Assembly (NCBI GenBank): GCA_034769895.1
Contig: CM068370.1
Coordinates: 43,388,844-43,452,843 of the forward strand
Reading direction: 5' to 3'
Origin: Magicicada septendecula
Lineage: Eukaryota; Arthropoda; Insecta; Hemiptera; Cicadidae
DNA: 64,000 bases
Part shown: positions 42,803-55,000 of the stretch, piece after piece
Position numbering within the stretch: the stretch's first letter is position 1
How the letters are laid out: every line of letters starts with the position of its first letter
Notes under the pieces: generated by a model
Database searches by the model: none
Seen by the model: only the letters and a program-made list of their open reading frames with translations
What the model was told of the DNA's origin: nothing
Program-made: the position numbers and the translations under genes

Positions 42803-42929
42803 ATGTCCTTGAAAGATACCGTAGACGTGGGGAAAATCAAACGAGATTGGAACACAGAGGATAGCGATTTTTATACGTTTTGCGCCCAGCACCTTCCATC
42901 CTCGTGGCTTGATACATTTTCGTATTGTA
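42803..42929 (+). CDS. Candidate first coding exon of an unidentified gene
   Basis: An ATG in fair context opens a frame reading MSLKDTVDVGKIKRDWNTED, then DFYTFCAQHLPSSWLDTFSY. A donor-like TTGTAAGTAT follows, with GT at about 42928-42929. The peptide is acidic, of ordinary composition and unlike the surrounding AT-rich noise. Past the donor the frame turns low-complexity and stops at 43030. If real, the following intron would contain the 14-kb satellite. No partner exon was found and I do not recognise the protein. Confidence 0.3.
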
Positions 42930-43090
42930 AGTATATTATCCTATTTTTATTTTTATTTAATTCAGGAAATAATTATTATATTCTATTTAAAGAGAGAACA
43001 AAATTGAACAAGACATATGTAAAGAAGTAACTTAACCAGATTTTATCACGACATGCACGGCGAGAAAGCAATTACAGAGTCTAAAACTGT

Positions 43091-46000
43091 TTTCTTGTCA
43101 GTATTTGTAAAGCACAAGATCCGTCTTTGGTTGGTTTCTTGTCAGTATTTGTAAAGCACAAGATCCGTCTTTGGTTGGTTTCTTGTCAGTATTGTAAAGC
43201 ACAAGATCCGTCTTTGGTTGGTTTCTTGTCAGTATTTGTAAAGCACAAGATCCGTCTTTGGTTGGTTTCTTGTCAGTATTGTAAAGCACAAGATCCGTCT
43301 TTGGTTGGTTTCTTGTCAGTATTTGTAAAGCACAAGATCCGTCTTTGGTTGGTTTCTTGTCAGTATTGTAAAGCACAAGATCCGTCTTTGGTTGGTTTCT
43401 TGTCAGTATTGTAAAGCACAAGATCCGTCTTTGGTTGGTTTTTTGTCAGTATTTGTAAAGCACAAGATCCGTTTTGGTTGGTTTCTTGTCAGTATTGTAA
43501 AGCACAAGATCCGTCTTTGGTTGGTTTCTTGTCAGTATTTGTAAAGCACAATATCCGTCTTTGGTTGGTTTCTTGTCAGTATTGTAAAGCACAAGTTCCG
43601 TCTTTGGTTGGTTTCTTGTCAGTACTGTAAAGCACAAGATCCGTCTTTGGTTGGTTTCTTGTCAGTATTTGTAAAGCACAACATCCGTCTTTGGTTGGTT
43701 TCTTGTCAGTATTGTAAAGCACAAGATCCGTCTTTGGTTGGTTTCTTGTCAGTATTTGTAAAGCACAAGATCCGTCTTTGGTTGGTTTCTTGTCAGTATT
43801 GTAAAGCACAAGATCCGTCTTTGGTTGGTTTCTTGTCAGTATTTGTAAAGCACAAGATCCGTCTTTGGTTGGTTTCTTGTCAGTATTGTAAAGCACAAGA
43901 TCCGTCTTTGGTTGGTTCCTTGTCAGTATTGTAAAGCACAAGATCCGTCTTTGGTTGGTTTCTTGTCAGTATTTGTAAAGCACAAGATCCGTCTTTGGTT
44001 GGTTTCTTGTCAGTATTTGTAAACCACAAGATTCGTCTTTGGTTGGTTTCTTGTCAGTATTGTAAAGCACAAGATCCGTCTTTGGTTGGTTTCTTGTCAG
44101 TATTTGTAAAGCACAAGATCCGTCTTTGGTTGGTTTCTTGTCAGTATTGTAAAGCACAAGATCCGTCTTTGGTTGGTATCTTGTCAGTATTTGTAAAGCA
44201 CAAGATCCGTCTTTGGTTAGTTTCTTGTCAGTACTGTAAAGCACAAGATCCGTCTTTGGTTGGTTTCTTGTCAGTATTTGTAAAGCACAAGATCCGTCTG
44301 GTTGGTTTCTTGTCAGTATTTGTAAAGCACAAGATCCGTCTGGTAGGTTTCTTGTCAGTATTTGTGAAGCACAAGATCCGTCTTTGGTTCGTTTCTTGTC
44401 AGTATTTGTAAAGCACATGATCCGTCTTTGGTTCGTTTCTTGTCAGTATTTGTAAAGCACAAGATCCGTCTTTGGTTGGTTTCTTGTCAGTACTGTAAAG
44501 CACAAGATCCGTCTTTGGTTGGTTTCTTGTCAGTATTTGTAAAGCACAAGATCCGTCTGGTAGGTTTCTTGTCAGTCTTTGTGAAGCACAAGATCCGTCT
44601 TTGGTTGGTTTCTTGTCAGTATTTGTAAAGCACAAGATCCGTCTTTGGTTGGTTTCTTGTCAGTATTTGTAAAGCACAAGATCCGTCTGGTAGGTTTCTT
44701 GTCAGTATTTGTGAAGCACAAGGACCGTCTTTGGTTCGTCTCTTGTCAGTATTTGTAAAGCACAAGATACGTCTGGTTGGTTTTTTGTCAGTATTTGTAA
44801 GGCACAAGAACCGTCTTTGGTTGGTTTCTTGTCAGTATTTGTAAAGCACAAGATCCGTCTTTGGTTGGTTTCTTGTCAGTATTGTAAAGCAAAAGATCCG
44901 TCTTTGGTTGGTTTCTTGTCAGTATTGTAAAGCACAAGATCCGTCTGGTAGGTTTCTTGTCAGTATTTGTGAAGCACAAGAACCATCTTTGGTTGGTTTC
45001 TTGTCAATATTTGTAAAGCACAAGATCCGTCTTTGGTTGGTTTCTTGTCAGTATTTGTAAAGCACAAGAACCGTCTTTGGTTGGTTTCTTGTCAGTATTT
45101 GTAAAGCACAAGATCCGTCTGGTAGGTTTCTTGTCAGTATTTGTGAAGCACAAGAACCGTCTTTGGTGGGTTTCTTGTCCGTATTGTAAAGTACAAGATC
45201 CGTCTTTGGTTGGTTTCTTGTCAGTATTGTAAAGCACAAGATCCGTCTTTGGTTGGTTTTTTGTCAGTATTTGTAAAGCACAAGATCCGTTTTGGTTGGT
45301 TTCTTGTCAGTATTGTAAAGCACAAGATCCGTCTTTGGTTGGTTTCTTGTCAGTATTTGTAAAGCACAATATCCGTCTTTGGTTGGTTTCTTGTCAGTAT
45401 TGTAAAGCACAAGTTCCGTCTTTGGTTGGTTTCTTGTCAGTATTGTAAAGCACAAGATCCGTCTTTGGTTGGTTTCTTGTCAGTATTTGTAAAGCACCAG
45501 ATCCGTCTTTGGTTGGTTTCTTGTCAGTATTGTAAAGCACAAGATCCGTCTTTGGTTGGTTTCTTGTCAGTATTTGTAAAGCACAAGATCCGTCTGGTAG
45601 GTTTCTTGTCAGTATTTGTGAAGCACAAGAACCGTCTTTTGTGGGTTTCTTGTCCGTATTGTAAAGTACAAGATCCGTCTTTGGTTGGTTTCTTGTCAGT
45701 ATTGTAAAGCACAAGATCCGTCTTTGGTTGGTTTTTTGTCAGTATTTGTAAAGCACAAGATCCGTTTTGGTTGGTTTCTTGTCAGTATTGTAAAGCACAA
45801 GATCCGTCTTTGGTTGGTTTCTTGTCAGTATTTGTAAAGTACAATATCCGTCTTTGGTTGGTTTCTTGTCAGTATTGTAAAGCACAAGTTCCGTCTTTGG
45901 TTGGTTTCTTGTCAGTATTGTAAAGCACAAGATCCGTCTTTGGTTGGTTTCTTGTCAGTATTTGTAAAGCACAAGATCCGTCTTTGGTTGGTTTCTTGTC

Positions 46001-49000
46001 AGTATTGTAAAGCACAAGATCCGTCTTTGGTTGGTTTCTTGTCAGTATTTGTAAAGCACAGGATCCGTCTTTGGTTGGTTTCTTGTCAGTATTGTAAAGC
46101 ACAAGATCCGTCTTTGGTTGGTTTCTTGTCAGTATTTGTAAAGCACAAGATCCGTCTTTGGTTGGTTTCTTGTCAGTATTGTAAAGCACAAGATCCGTTT
46201 TTGGTTGGTTCCTTGTCAGTATTGTAAAGCACAAGATCCGTCTTTGGTTGGTTTCTTGTCAGTATTTGTAAAGCACAAGATCCGTCTTTGGTTGGTTTCT
46301 TGTCAGTATTTGTAAACCACAAGATTCGTCTTTGGTTGGTTTCTTGTCAGTATTGTAAAGCACAAGATCCGTCTTTGGTTGGTTTCTTGTCAGTATTGTA
46401 AAGCACAAGATCCGTCTTTGGTTGGTTTCTTGTCAGTATTTGTAAAGCACAAGATCCGTCTTTGGTTAGTTTCTTGTCAGTACTGTAAAGCACAAGATCC
46501 GTCTTTGGTTGGTTTCTTGTCAGTATTTGTAAACCACAAGATCCGTCTGGTTGGTTTCTTGTCAGTATTTGTAAAGCAGAAGATCCGTCTGGTAGGTTTC
46601 TTGTCAGTATTTGTGAAGCACAAGATCCGTCTTTGGTTCGTTTCTTGTCAGTATTTGTAAAGCACAAGATCCGTCTTTGGTTCGTTTCTTGTCAGTATTT
46701 GTAAAGCACAAGATCCGTCTTTGGTTGGTTTCTTGTCAGTACTGTAAAGCACAAGATCCGTCTTTGGTTGGTTTCTTGTCAGTATTTGTAAAGCACAAGA
46801 TCCGTCTGGTAGGTTTCTTGTCAGTCTTTGTGAAGCACAAGATCCGTCTTTGGTTGGTTTCTTGTCAGTATTTGTAAAGCACAAGATCCGTCTTTGGTTG
46901 GTTTCTTGTCAGTATTTGTAAAGCACAAGATCCGTCTGGTAGGTTTTTTGTCAGTATTTGTAAAGCACAAGAACCGTCTTTGGTTGGTTTCTTGTCAGTA
47001 TTTGTAAAGCACAAGATCCGTCTTTGGTTGGTTTCTTGTCAGTATTGTAAAGCAAAAGATCCGTCTTTGGTTGGTTTCTTGTCAGTATTTGTAAAGCACA
47101 AGATACGTCTGGTTGGTTTCTTGTCAGTATTTGTAAAGCACAAGATCCGTCTTTGGTTGGTTTCTTGTCAGTATTGCAAAGCACAAGATCCGTCTTTGGT
47201 TGGTTTCTTGTCAGTATTTGTAAAGCACAAGATCCGTCTTTGGTTGGTTTCTTGTCAGTATTTTAAAGCACAAGATCCGTCTTTGGTTGGTTCCTTGTCA
47301 GTATTGTAAAGCACAAGATCCGTCTTTGGTTGGTTTCTTGTCAGTATTTGTAAAGCACAAGATCCGTCTTTGGTTGGTTTCTTGTCAGTATTTGTAAACC
47401 ACAAGATTCGTCTTTGGTTGGTTTCTTGTCAGTATTGTAAAGCACAAGATCCGTCTTTGGTTGGTTTCTTGTCAGTATTTGTAAAGCACAAGATCCGTCT
47501 TTGGTTGGTTTCTTGTCAGTATTGTAAAGCACAAGTTCCGTCTTTGGTTGGTTTCTTGTCAGTATTGTAAAGCACAAGATCCATCTTTGGTTGGTTTCTT
47601 GTCAGTATTTGTAAAGCACAAGATCCGTCTTTGGTTGGTTTCTTGTCAGTATTGTAAAGCACAAGATCCGTCTTTGGTTGGTTTCTTGTCAGTATTTGTA
47701 AAGCACAGGATCCGTCTTTGGTTGGTTTCTTGTCAGTATTGTAAAGCACAAGATCCGTCTTTGGTTGGTTTCTTGTCAGTATTTGTAAAGCACAAGATCC
47801 GTCTTTGGTTGGTTTCTTGTCAGTATTGTAAAGCACAAGATCCGTTTTTGGTTGGTTCCTTGTCAGTATTGTAAAGCACAAGATCCGTCTTTGGTTGGTT
47901 TCTTGTCAGTATTTGTAAAGCACAAGATCCGTCTTTGGTTGGTTTCTTGTCAGTATTTGTAAACCACAAGATTCGTCTTTGGTTGGTTTCTTGTCAGTAT
48001 TGTAAAGCACAAGATCCGTCTTTGGTTGGTTTCTTGTCAGTATTTGTAAAGCACAAGATCCGTCTTTGGTTGGTTTCTTGTCAGTATTTGTAAAGCACAA
48101 GATCCGTCTTTGGTTGGTTTCTTGTCAGTATTGAAAAGCACAAGATCCGTCTTTGGTTGGTTTCTTGTCAGTATTGTAAAGCACAAGATCCGTCTTTGGT
48201 TGGTTTCTTGTCAGTATTTGTAAAGCACAAGATCCGTCTTTGGTTAGTTTCTTGTCAGTACTGTAAAGCACAAGATCCGTCTTTGGTTGGTTTCTCGTCA
48301 GTATTTGTAAACCACAAGATCCGTCTGGTTGGTTTCTTGTCAGTATTTGTAAAGCACAAGATCCGTCTGGTAGGTTTCTTGTCAGTATTTGTGAAGCACA
48401 AGATCCGTCTTTGGTTCGTTTCTTGTCAGTATTTGTAAAGCACAAGATCCGTCTTTGGTTCGTTTCTTGTCAGTATTTGTAAAGCACAAGATCCGTCTTT
48501 GGTTGGTTTCTTGTCAGTACTGTAAAGCACAAGATCCGTCTTTGGTTGGTTTCTTGTCAGTATTTGTAAAGCACAAGATCCGTCTGGTAGGTTTCTTGTC
48601 AGTCTTTGTGAAGCACAAGATCCGTCTTTGGTTGGTTTCTTGTCAGTATTTGTAAAGCACAAGATCCGTCTTTGGTTGGTTTCTTGTCAGTATTTGTAAA
48701 GCACAAGATCCGTCTGGTAGGTTTCTTGTCAGTATTTGTGAAGCACAAGGACCGTCTTTGGTTCGTCTCTTGTCAGTATTTGTAAAGCACAAGATACGTC
48801 TGGTTGGTTTTTTGTCAGTATTTGTAAAGCACAAGAACCGTCTTTGGTTGGTTTCTTGTCAGTATTTGTAAAGCACAAGATCCGTCTTTGGTTGGTTTCT
48901 TGTCAGTATTGTAAAGCAAAAGATCCGTCTTTGGTTGGTTTCTTGTCAGTATTTGTAAAGCACAAGATACGTCTGGTTGGTTTCTTGTCAGTATTTGTAA

Positions 49001-52000
49001 AGCACAAGATCCGTCTTTGGTTGGTTTCTTGTCAGTATTGCAAAGCACAAGATCCGTCTTTGGTTGGTTTCTTGTCAGTATTTGTAAAGCACAAGATCCG
49101 TCTTTGGTTGGTTTCTTGTCAGTATTTTAAAGCACAAGATCCGTCTTTGGTTGGTTCCTTGTCAGTATTGTAAAGCACAAGATCCGTCTTTGGTTGGTTT
49201 CTTGTCAGTATTTGTAAAGCACAAGATCCGTCTTTGGTTGGTTTCTTGTCAGTATTTGTAAACCACAAGATTCGTCTTTGGTTGGTTTCTTGTCAGTATT
49301 GTAAAGCACAAGATCCGTCTTTGGTTGGTTTCTTGTCAGTATTTGTAAAGCACAAGATCCGTCTTTGGTTGGTTTCTTGTCAGTATTGTAAAGCACAAGA
49401 TCCGTCTTTGGTTGGTTTCTTGTCAGTATTTGTAAAGCAGAAGATCCGTCTTTGGTCGGTTTCTTGTCAGTATTATAAAGCACAATATCCGTGTTTGGTT
49501 GGTTTCTTGTCAGTATTTGTAAAGCACAAGATCCGTCTTTGGTTGGTTTCTTGTCAGTATTGTAAAGCACAAGATCCGTCTTTTTTGGTTTCTTGTCAGT
49601 ATTTGTAAAGCACAAGATCCGTCTTTGGTTGGTTTCTTGTCAGTATTGTAAAGCACAAGATCCGTCTTTGGTTGGTTTCTTGTCAGTATTTGTAAAGCAC
49701 AAGATCCGTCTTTGGTTGGTTTCTTGTCAGTATTGTAAAGCACAAGATCCGTCTTTGGTTGGTTTCTTGTCAGTATTTGTAAAGCATAAGATCCGTCTTT
49801 GGTTGGTTTCTTGTCAGTATTGTAAAGCACAAGATCCGTCTTTGGTTGGTTCCTTGTCAGTATTGTAAAGCACAAGATCCGTCTTTGGTTGGTTTCTTGT
49901 CAGTATTTGTAAAGCACAAGATCCGTCTTTGGTTGGTTTCTTGTCAGTATTTGTAAAGCACAAGATTCGTCTTTGGTTGGTTTCTTGTCAGTATTGTAAA
50001 GCACAAGATCCGTCTTTGGTTGGTTTCTTGTCAGTATTTGTAAAGCACAAGATCCGTCTTTGGTTGGTTTCTTGTCAGTATTATAAAGCACAATATCCGT
50101 CTTTGGTTGGTTTCTTGTCAGTATTTGTAAAGCACAAGATCCGTCTTTTTTGGTTTCTTGTCAGTATTTGTAAAGCACAATATCCGTCTTTGGTTGGTTT
50201 CTTGTCAGTATTGTAAAGCACAAGATCCGTCTTTGGTTGGTTTCTTGTCAGTATTTGTAATGCACAAGATCCGTCTTTGGTTAGTTTCTTGTCAGTACTG
50301 TAAAGCACAAGATCCGTCTTTGGTTGGTTTCTTGTCAGTATTTGTAAAGCACAAGATCCGTCTGGTTGGTTTCTTGTCAGTATTTGTAAAGCACAAGATC
50401 CGTCTGGTAGGTTTCTTGTCAGTATTTGTGAAGCACAAGATCCGTCTTTGGTTCGTTTCTTGTCAGTATTTGTAAAGCACAAGATCCGTCTTTGGTTCGT
50501 CTCTTGTCAGTATTTGTAAAGCACAAGATCCGTCTTTGGTTGGTTTCTTGTCAGTAATGTAAAGCACAAGATCCGTCTTTGGTTGGTTTCTTGTCAGTAT
50601 TTGTAAAGCACAAGATCCGTCTGGTAGGTTTCTTGTCAGTCTTTGTGAAGCACAAGATCCGTCTTTGGTTGGTTTCTTGTCAGTATTTGTAAAGCACAAG
50701 ATCCGTCTTTGGTTGGTTTCTTGTCAGTATTTGTAAAGCACAAGATCCGTCTGGTAGGTTTCTTGTCAGTATTTGTGAAGCACAAGGACCGTCTTTGTTT
50801 CGTTTCTTGTCAGTATTTGTAAAGCACAAGATACGTCTGGTTGGTTTTTTGTCAGTATTTGTAAAGCACAAGAACCGTCTTTGGTTGGTTTCTTGTCAGT
50901 ATTTGTAAAGCACAAGATCCGTCTTTGGTTGGTTTCTTGTCAGTATTGTAAAGCAAAAGATCCGTCTTTGGTTGGTTTCTTGTCAGTATTTGTAAAGCAC
51001 AAGATCCGTCTGGTAGGTTTCTTGTCAGTATTTGTGAAGCACAAGAACCATCTTTGGTTGGTTTCTTGTCAGTATTTGTAAAGCACAAGATCCGTCTTTG
51101 GTTGGTTTCTTGTCAGTATTTGTAAAGCACAAGATCCGTCTTTGGTTGGTTTCTTGTCAGTATTGTAAAGCACAAGATCCGTCTTTGGTTGGTTTCTTGT
51201 CAGTATTTGTAAAGCACAAGATCCGTCTTTGGTTGGTTTCTTGTCAGTATTGTAAAGCACAAGATCCGTTTTTGGTTGGTTCCTTGTCAGTATTGTAAAG
51301 CACAAGATCCGTCTTTGGTTGGTTTCTTGTCAGTATTTGTAAAGCACAAGATCCGTCTTTGGTTGGTTTCTTGTCAGTATTTGTAAACCACAAGATTCGT
51401 CTTTGGTTGTTTTCTTGTCAGTATTGTAAAGCACAAGATCCGTCTTTGGTTGGTTTCTTGTCAGTATTTGTAAAGCACAAGATCCGTCTTTGGTTGGTTT
51501 CTTGTCAGTATTTGTAAAGCACAAGATCCGTCTTTGGTTGGTTTCTTGTCAGTATTGAAAAGCACAAGATCCGTCTTTGGTTGGTTTCTTGTCAGTATTG
51601 TAAAGCACAAGATCCGTCTTTGGTTGGTTTCTTGTCAGTATTGAAAAGCACAAGATCCGTCTTTGGTTGGTTTCTTGTCAGTATTGTAAAGCACAAGATC
51701 CGTCTTTGGTTGGTTTCTTGTCAGTATTTGTAAAGCACAAGATCCGTCTTTGGTTAGTTTCTTGTCAGTACTGTAAAGCACAAGATCCGTCTTTGGTTGG
51801 TTTCTTGTCAGTATTTGTAAAGCACAAGATCCGTCTGGTTGGTTTCTTGTCAGTATTTGTAAAGCACAAGATCCGTCTGGTAGGTTTCTTGTCAGTATTT
51901 GTGAAGCACAAGATCCGTCTTTGGTTCGTTTCTTGTCAGTATTTGTAAAGCACATGATCCGTCTTTGGTTCGTTTCTTGTCAGTATTTGTAAAGCACAAG

Positions 52001-55000
52001 ATCCGTCTTTGGTTGGTTTCTTGTCAGTACTGTAAAGCACAAGATCCGTCTTTGGTTGGTTTCTTGTCAGTATTTGTAAAGCACAAGATCCGTCTGGTAG
52101 GTTTCTTGTCAGTCTTTGTGAAGCACAAGATCCGTCTTTGGTTGGTTTCTTGTCAGTATTTGTAAAGCACAAGATCCGTCTTTGGTTGGTTTCTTGTCAG
52201 TATTTGTAAAGCACAAGATCCGTCTGGTAGGTTTCTTGTCAGTATTTGTGAAGCACAAGGACCGTCTTTGGTTCGTCTCTTGTCAGTATTTGTAAAGCAC
52301 AAGATACGTCTGGTTGGTTTTTTGTCAGTATTTGTAAAGCACAAGAACCGTCTTTGGTTGGTTTCTTGTCAGTATTTGTAAAGCACAAGATCCGTCTTTG
52401 GTTGGTTTCTTGTCAGTATTGTAAAGCAAAAGATCCGTCTTTGGTTGGTTTCTTGTCAGTATTTGTAAAGCACAAGATACGTCTGGTTGGTTTCTTGTCA
52501 GTATTTGTAAAGCACAAGATCCGTCTTTGGTTGGTTTCTTGTCAGTATTGCAAAGCACAAGATCCGTCTTTGGTTGGTTTCTTGTCAGTATTTGTAAAGC
52601 ACAAGATCCGTCTTTGGTTGGTTTCTTGTCAGTATTTTAAAGCACAAGATCCGTCTTTGGTTGGTTTCTTGTCAGTATTTGTAAAGCACCAGATCCGTCT
52701 TTGGTTGGTTTCTTGTCAGTATTGTAAAGCACAAGATCCGTCTTTGGTTGGTTTCTTGTCAGTATTTGTAAAGCACAAGATCCGTCTGGTAGGTTTCTTG
52801 TCAGTATTTGTGAAGCACAAGAACCGTCTTTGGTTGGTTTCTTGTCCGTATTGTAAAGTACAAGATCCGTCTTTGGTTGGTTTCTTGTCAGTATTGTAAA
52901 GCACAAGATCCGTCTTTGGTTGGTTTCTTGTCAGTATTTGTAAAGCAGAAGATCCGTCTTTGGTCGGTTTCTTGTCAGTATTATAAAGCACAATATCCGT
53001 CTTTGGTTGGTTTCTTGTCAGTATTTGTAAAGCACAAGATCCGTCTTTGGTTGGTTTCTTGTCAGTATTGTAAAGCACAAGATCCGTCTTTTTTGGTTTC
53101 TTGTCAGTATTTGTAAAGCACAAGATCCGTCTTTGGTTGGTTTCTTGTCAGTATTGTAAAGCACAAGATCCGTCTTTGGTTGGTTTCTTGTCAGTATTTG
53201 TAAAGCACAAGATACGTCTTTGGTTGGTTTCTTGTCAGTATTGTAAAGCACAAGATCCGTCTTTGGTTGGTTTTTTGTCAGTATTTGTAAAGCACAAGAT
53301 CCGTTTTGGTTGGTTTCTTGTCAGTATTGTAAAGCACAAGATCCGTCTTTTTTTGGTTTCTTGTCAGTATTTGTAAAGCACAATATCCGTCTTTGGTTGG
53401 TTTCTTGTCAGTATTGTAAAGCACAAGTTCCGTCTTTGGTTGGTTTCTTGTCAGTATTGTAAAGCACAAGATCCGTCTTTGGTTGGTTTCTTGTCAGTAT
53501 TTGTAAAGCACAAGATCCGTCTTTGGTTGGTTTCTTGTCAGTATTGTAAAGCACAAGATCCGTCTTTGGTTGGTTTCTTGTCAGTATTTGTAAAGCACAA
53601 GATCCGTCTTTGGTTGGTTTCTTGTCAGTATTGTAAAGCACAAGATCCGTCTTTGGTTGGTCTCTTGTCAGTATTTGTAAAGCACAAGATCCGTCTTTGG
53701 TTGGTTTCTTGTCAGTATTTGTAAAGCACAAGATCCGTCTTTGGTTGGTTTCTTGTCAGTACTGTAAAGCACAAGACCCGTCTTTGTTTGGTTCCTTGTC
53801 AGTATTGTAAAGCACAAGATCCGTCTTTGGTTGGTTTCTTGTCAGTATTGTAAAGCACAAGATCCGTCTTTGGTTGGTTTCTTGTCAGTATTGTAAAGCA
53901 CAAGATCCGTCTTTGGTTGGTTTCTTGTCAGTATTTGTAAAGCACAAGATCCGTCTTTGGTTGGTTTCTTGTCAGTATTGTAAAGCACAAGATCCGTCTT
54001 TGGTTGGTTTCTTGTCAGTATTTGTAAAGCACAAGATCCGTCTTTGGTTGGTTTCTTGTCAGTATTGTAAAGCACAAGATCCGTCTTTGGTTGGTTTCTT
54101 GTCAGTATTTGTAAAGCATAAGATCCGTCTTTGGTTGGTTTCTTGTCAGTATTGTAAAGCACAAGATCCGTCTTTGGTTGGTTCCTTGTCAGTATTGTAA
54201 AGCACAAGATCCGTCTTTGGTTGGTTTCTTGTCAGTATTTGTAAAGCACAAGATCCGTCTTTGGTTGGTTTCTTGTCAGTATTTGTAAAGCACAAGATTC
54301 GTCTTTGGTTGGTTTCTCGTCAGTATTGTAAAGCACAAGATCCGTCTTTGGTTGGTTTCTTGTCAGTATTTGTAAAGCACAAGATCCGTCTTTGGTTGGT
54401 TTCTTGTCAGTATTATAAAGCACAATATCCGTCTTTGGTTGGTTTCTTGTCAGTATTTGTAAAGCACAAGATCCGTCTTTTTTGGTTTCTTGTCAGTATT
54501 TGTAAAGCACAATATCCGTCTTTGGTTGGTTTCTTGTCAGTATTGTAAAGCACAAGATCCGTCTTTGGTTGGTTTCTTGTCAGTATTGTAAAGCACAAGA
54601 TCCGTCTTTGGTTGGTTTCTTGTCAGTATTTGTAATGCACAAGATCCGTCTTTGGTTAGTTTCTTGTCAGTACTGTAAAGCACAAGATCCGTCTTTGGTT
54701 TGTTTCTTGTCAGTATTTGTAAAGCACAAGATCCGTCTGGTTGGTTTCTTGTCAGTATTTGTAAAGCACAAGATCCGTCTGGTAGGTTTCTTGTCAGTAT
54801 TTGTGAAGCACAAGATCCGTCTTTGGTTCGTTTCTTGTCAGTATTGTAAAGCACAAGATCCGTCTTTGGTTGGTTTCTTGTCAGTATTTGTAAAGCACAA
54901 GATCCGTCTTTGGTTGGTTTCTTGTCAGTATTTGTAAAGCACAAGATCCGTCTTTGGTTGGTTTCTTGTCAGTAATGTAAAGCACAAGATCCGTCTTTGG

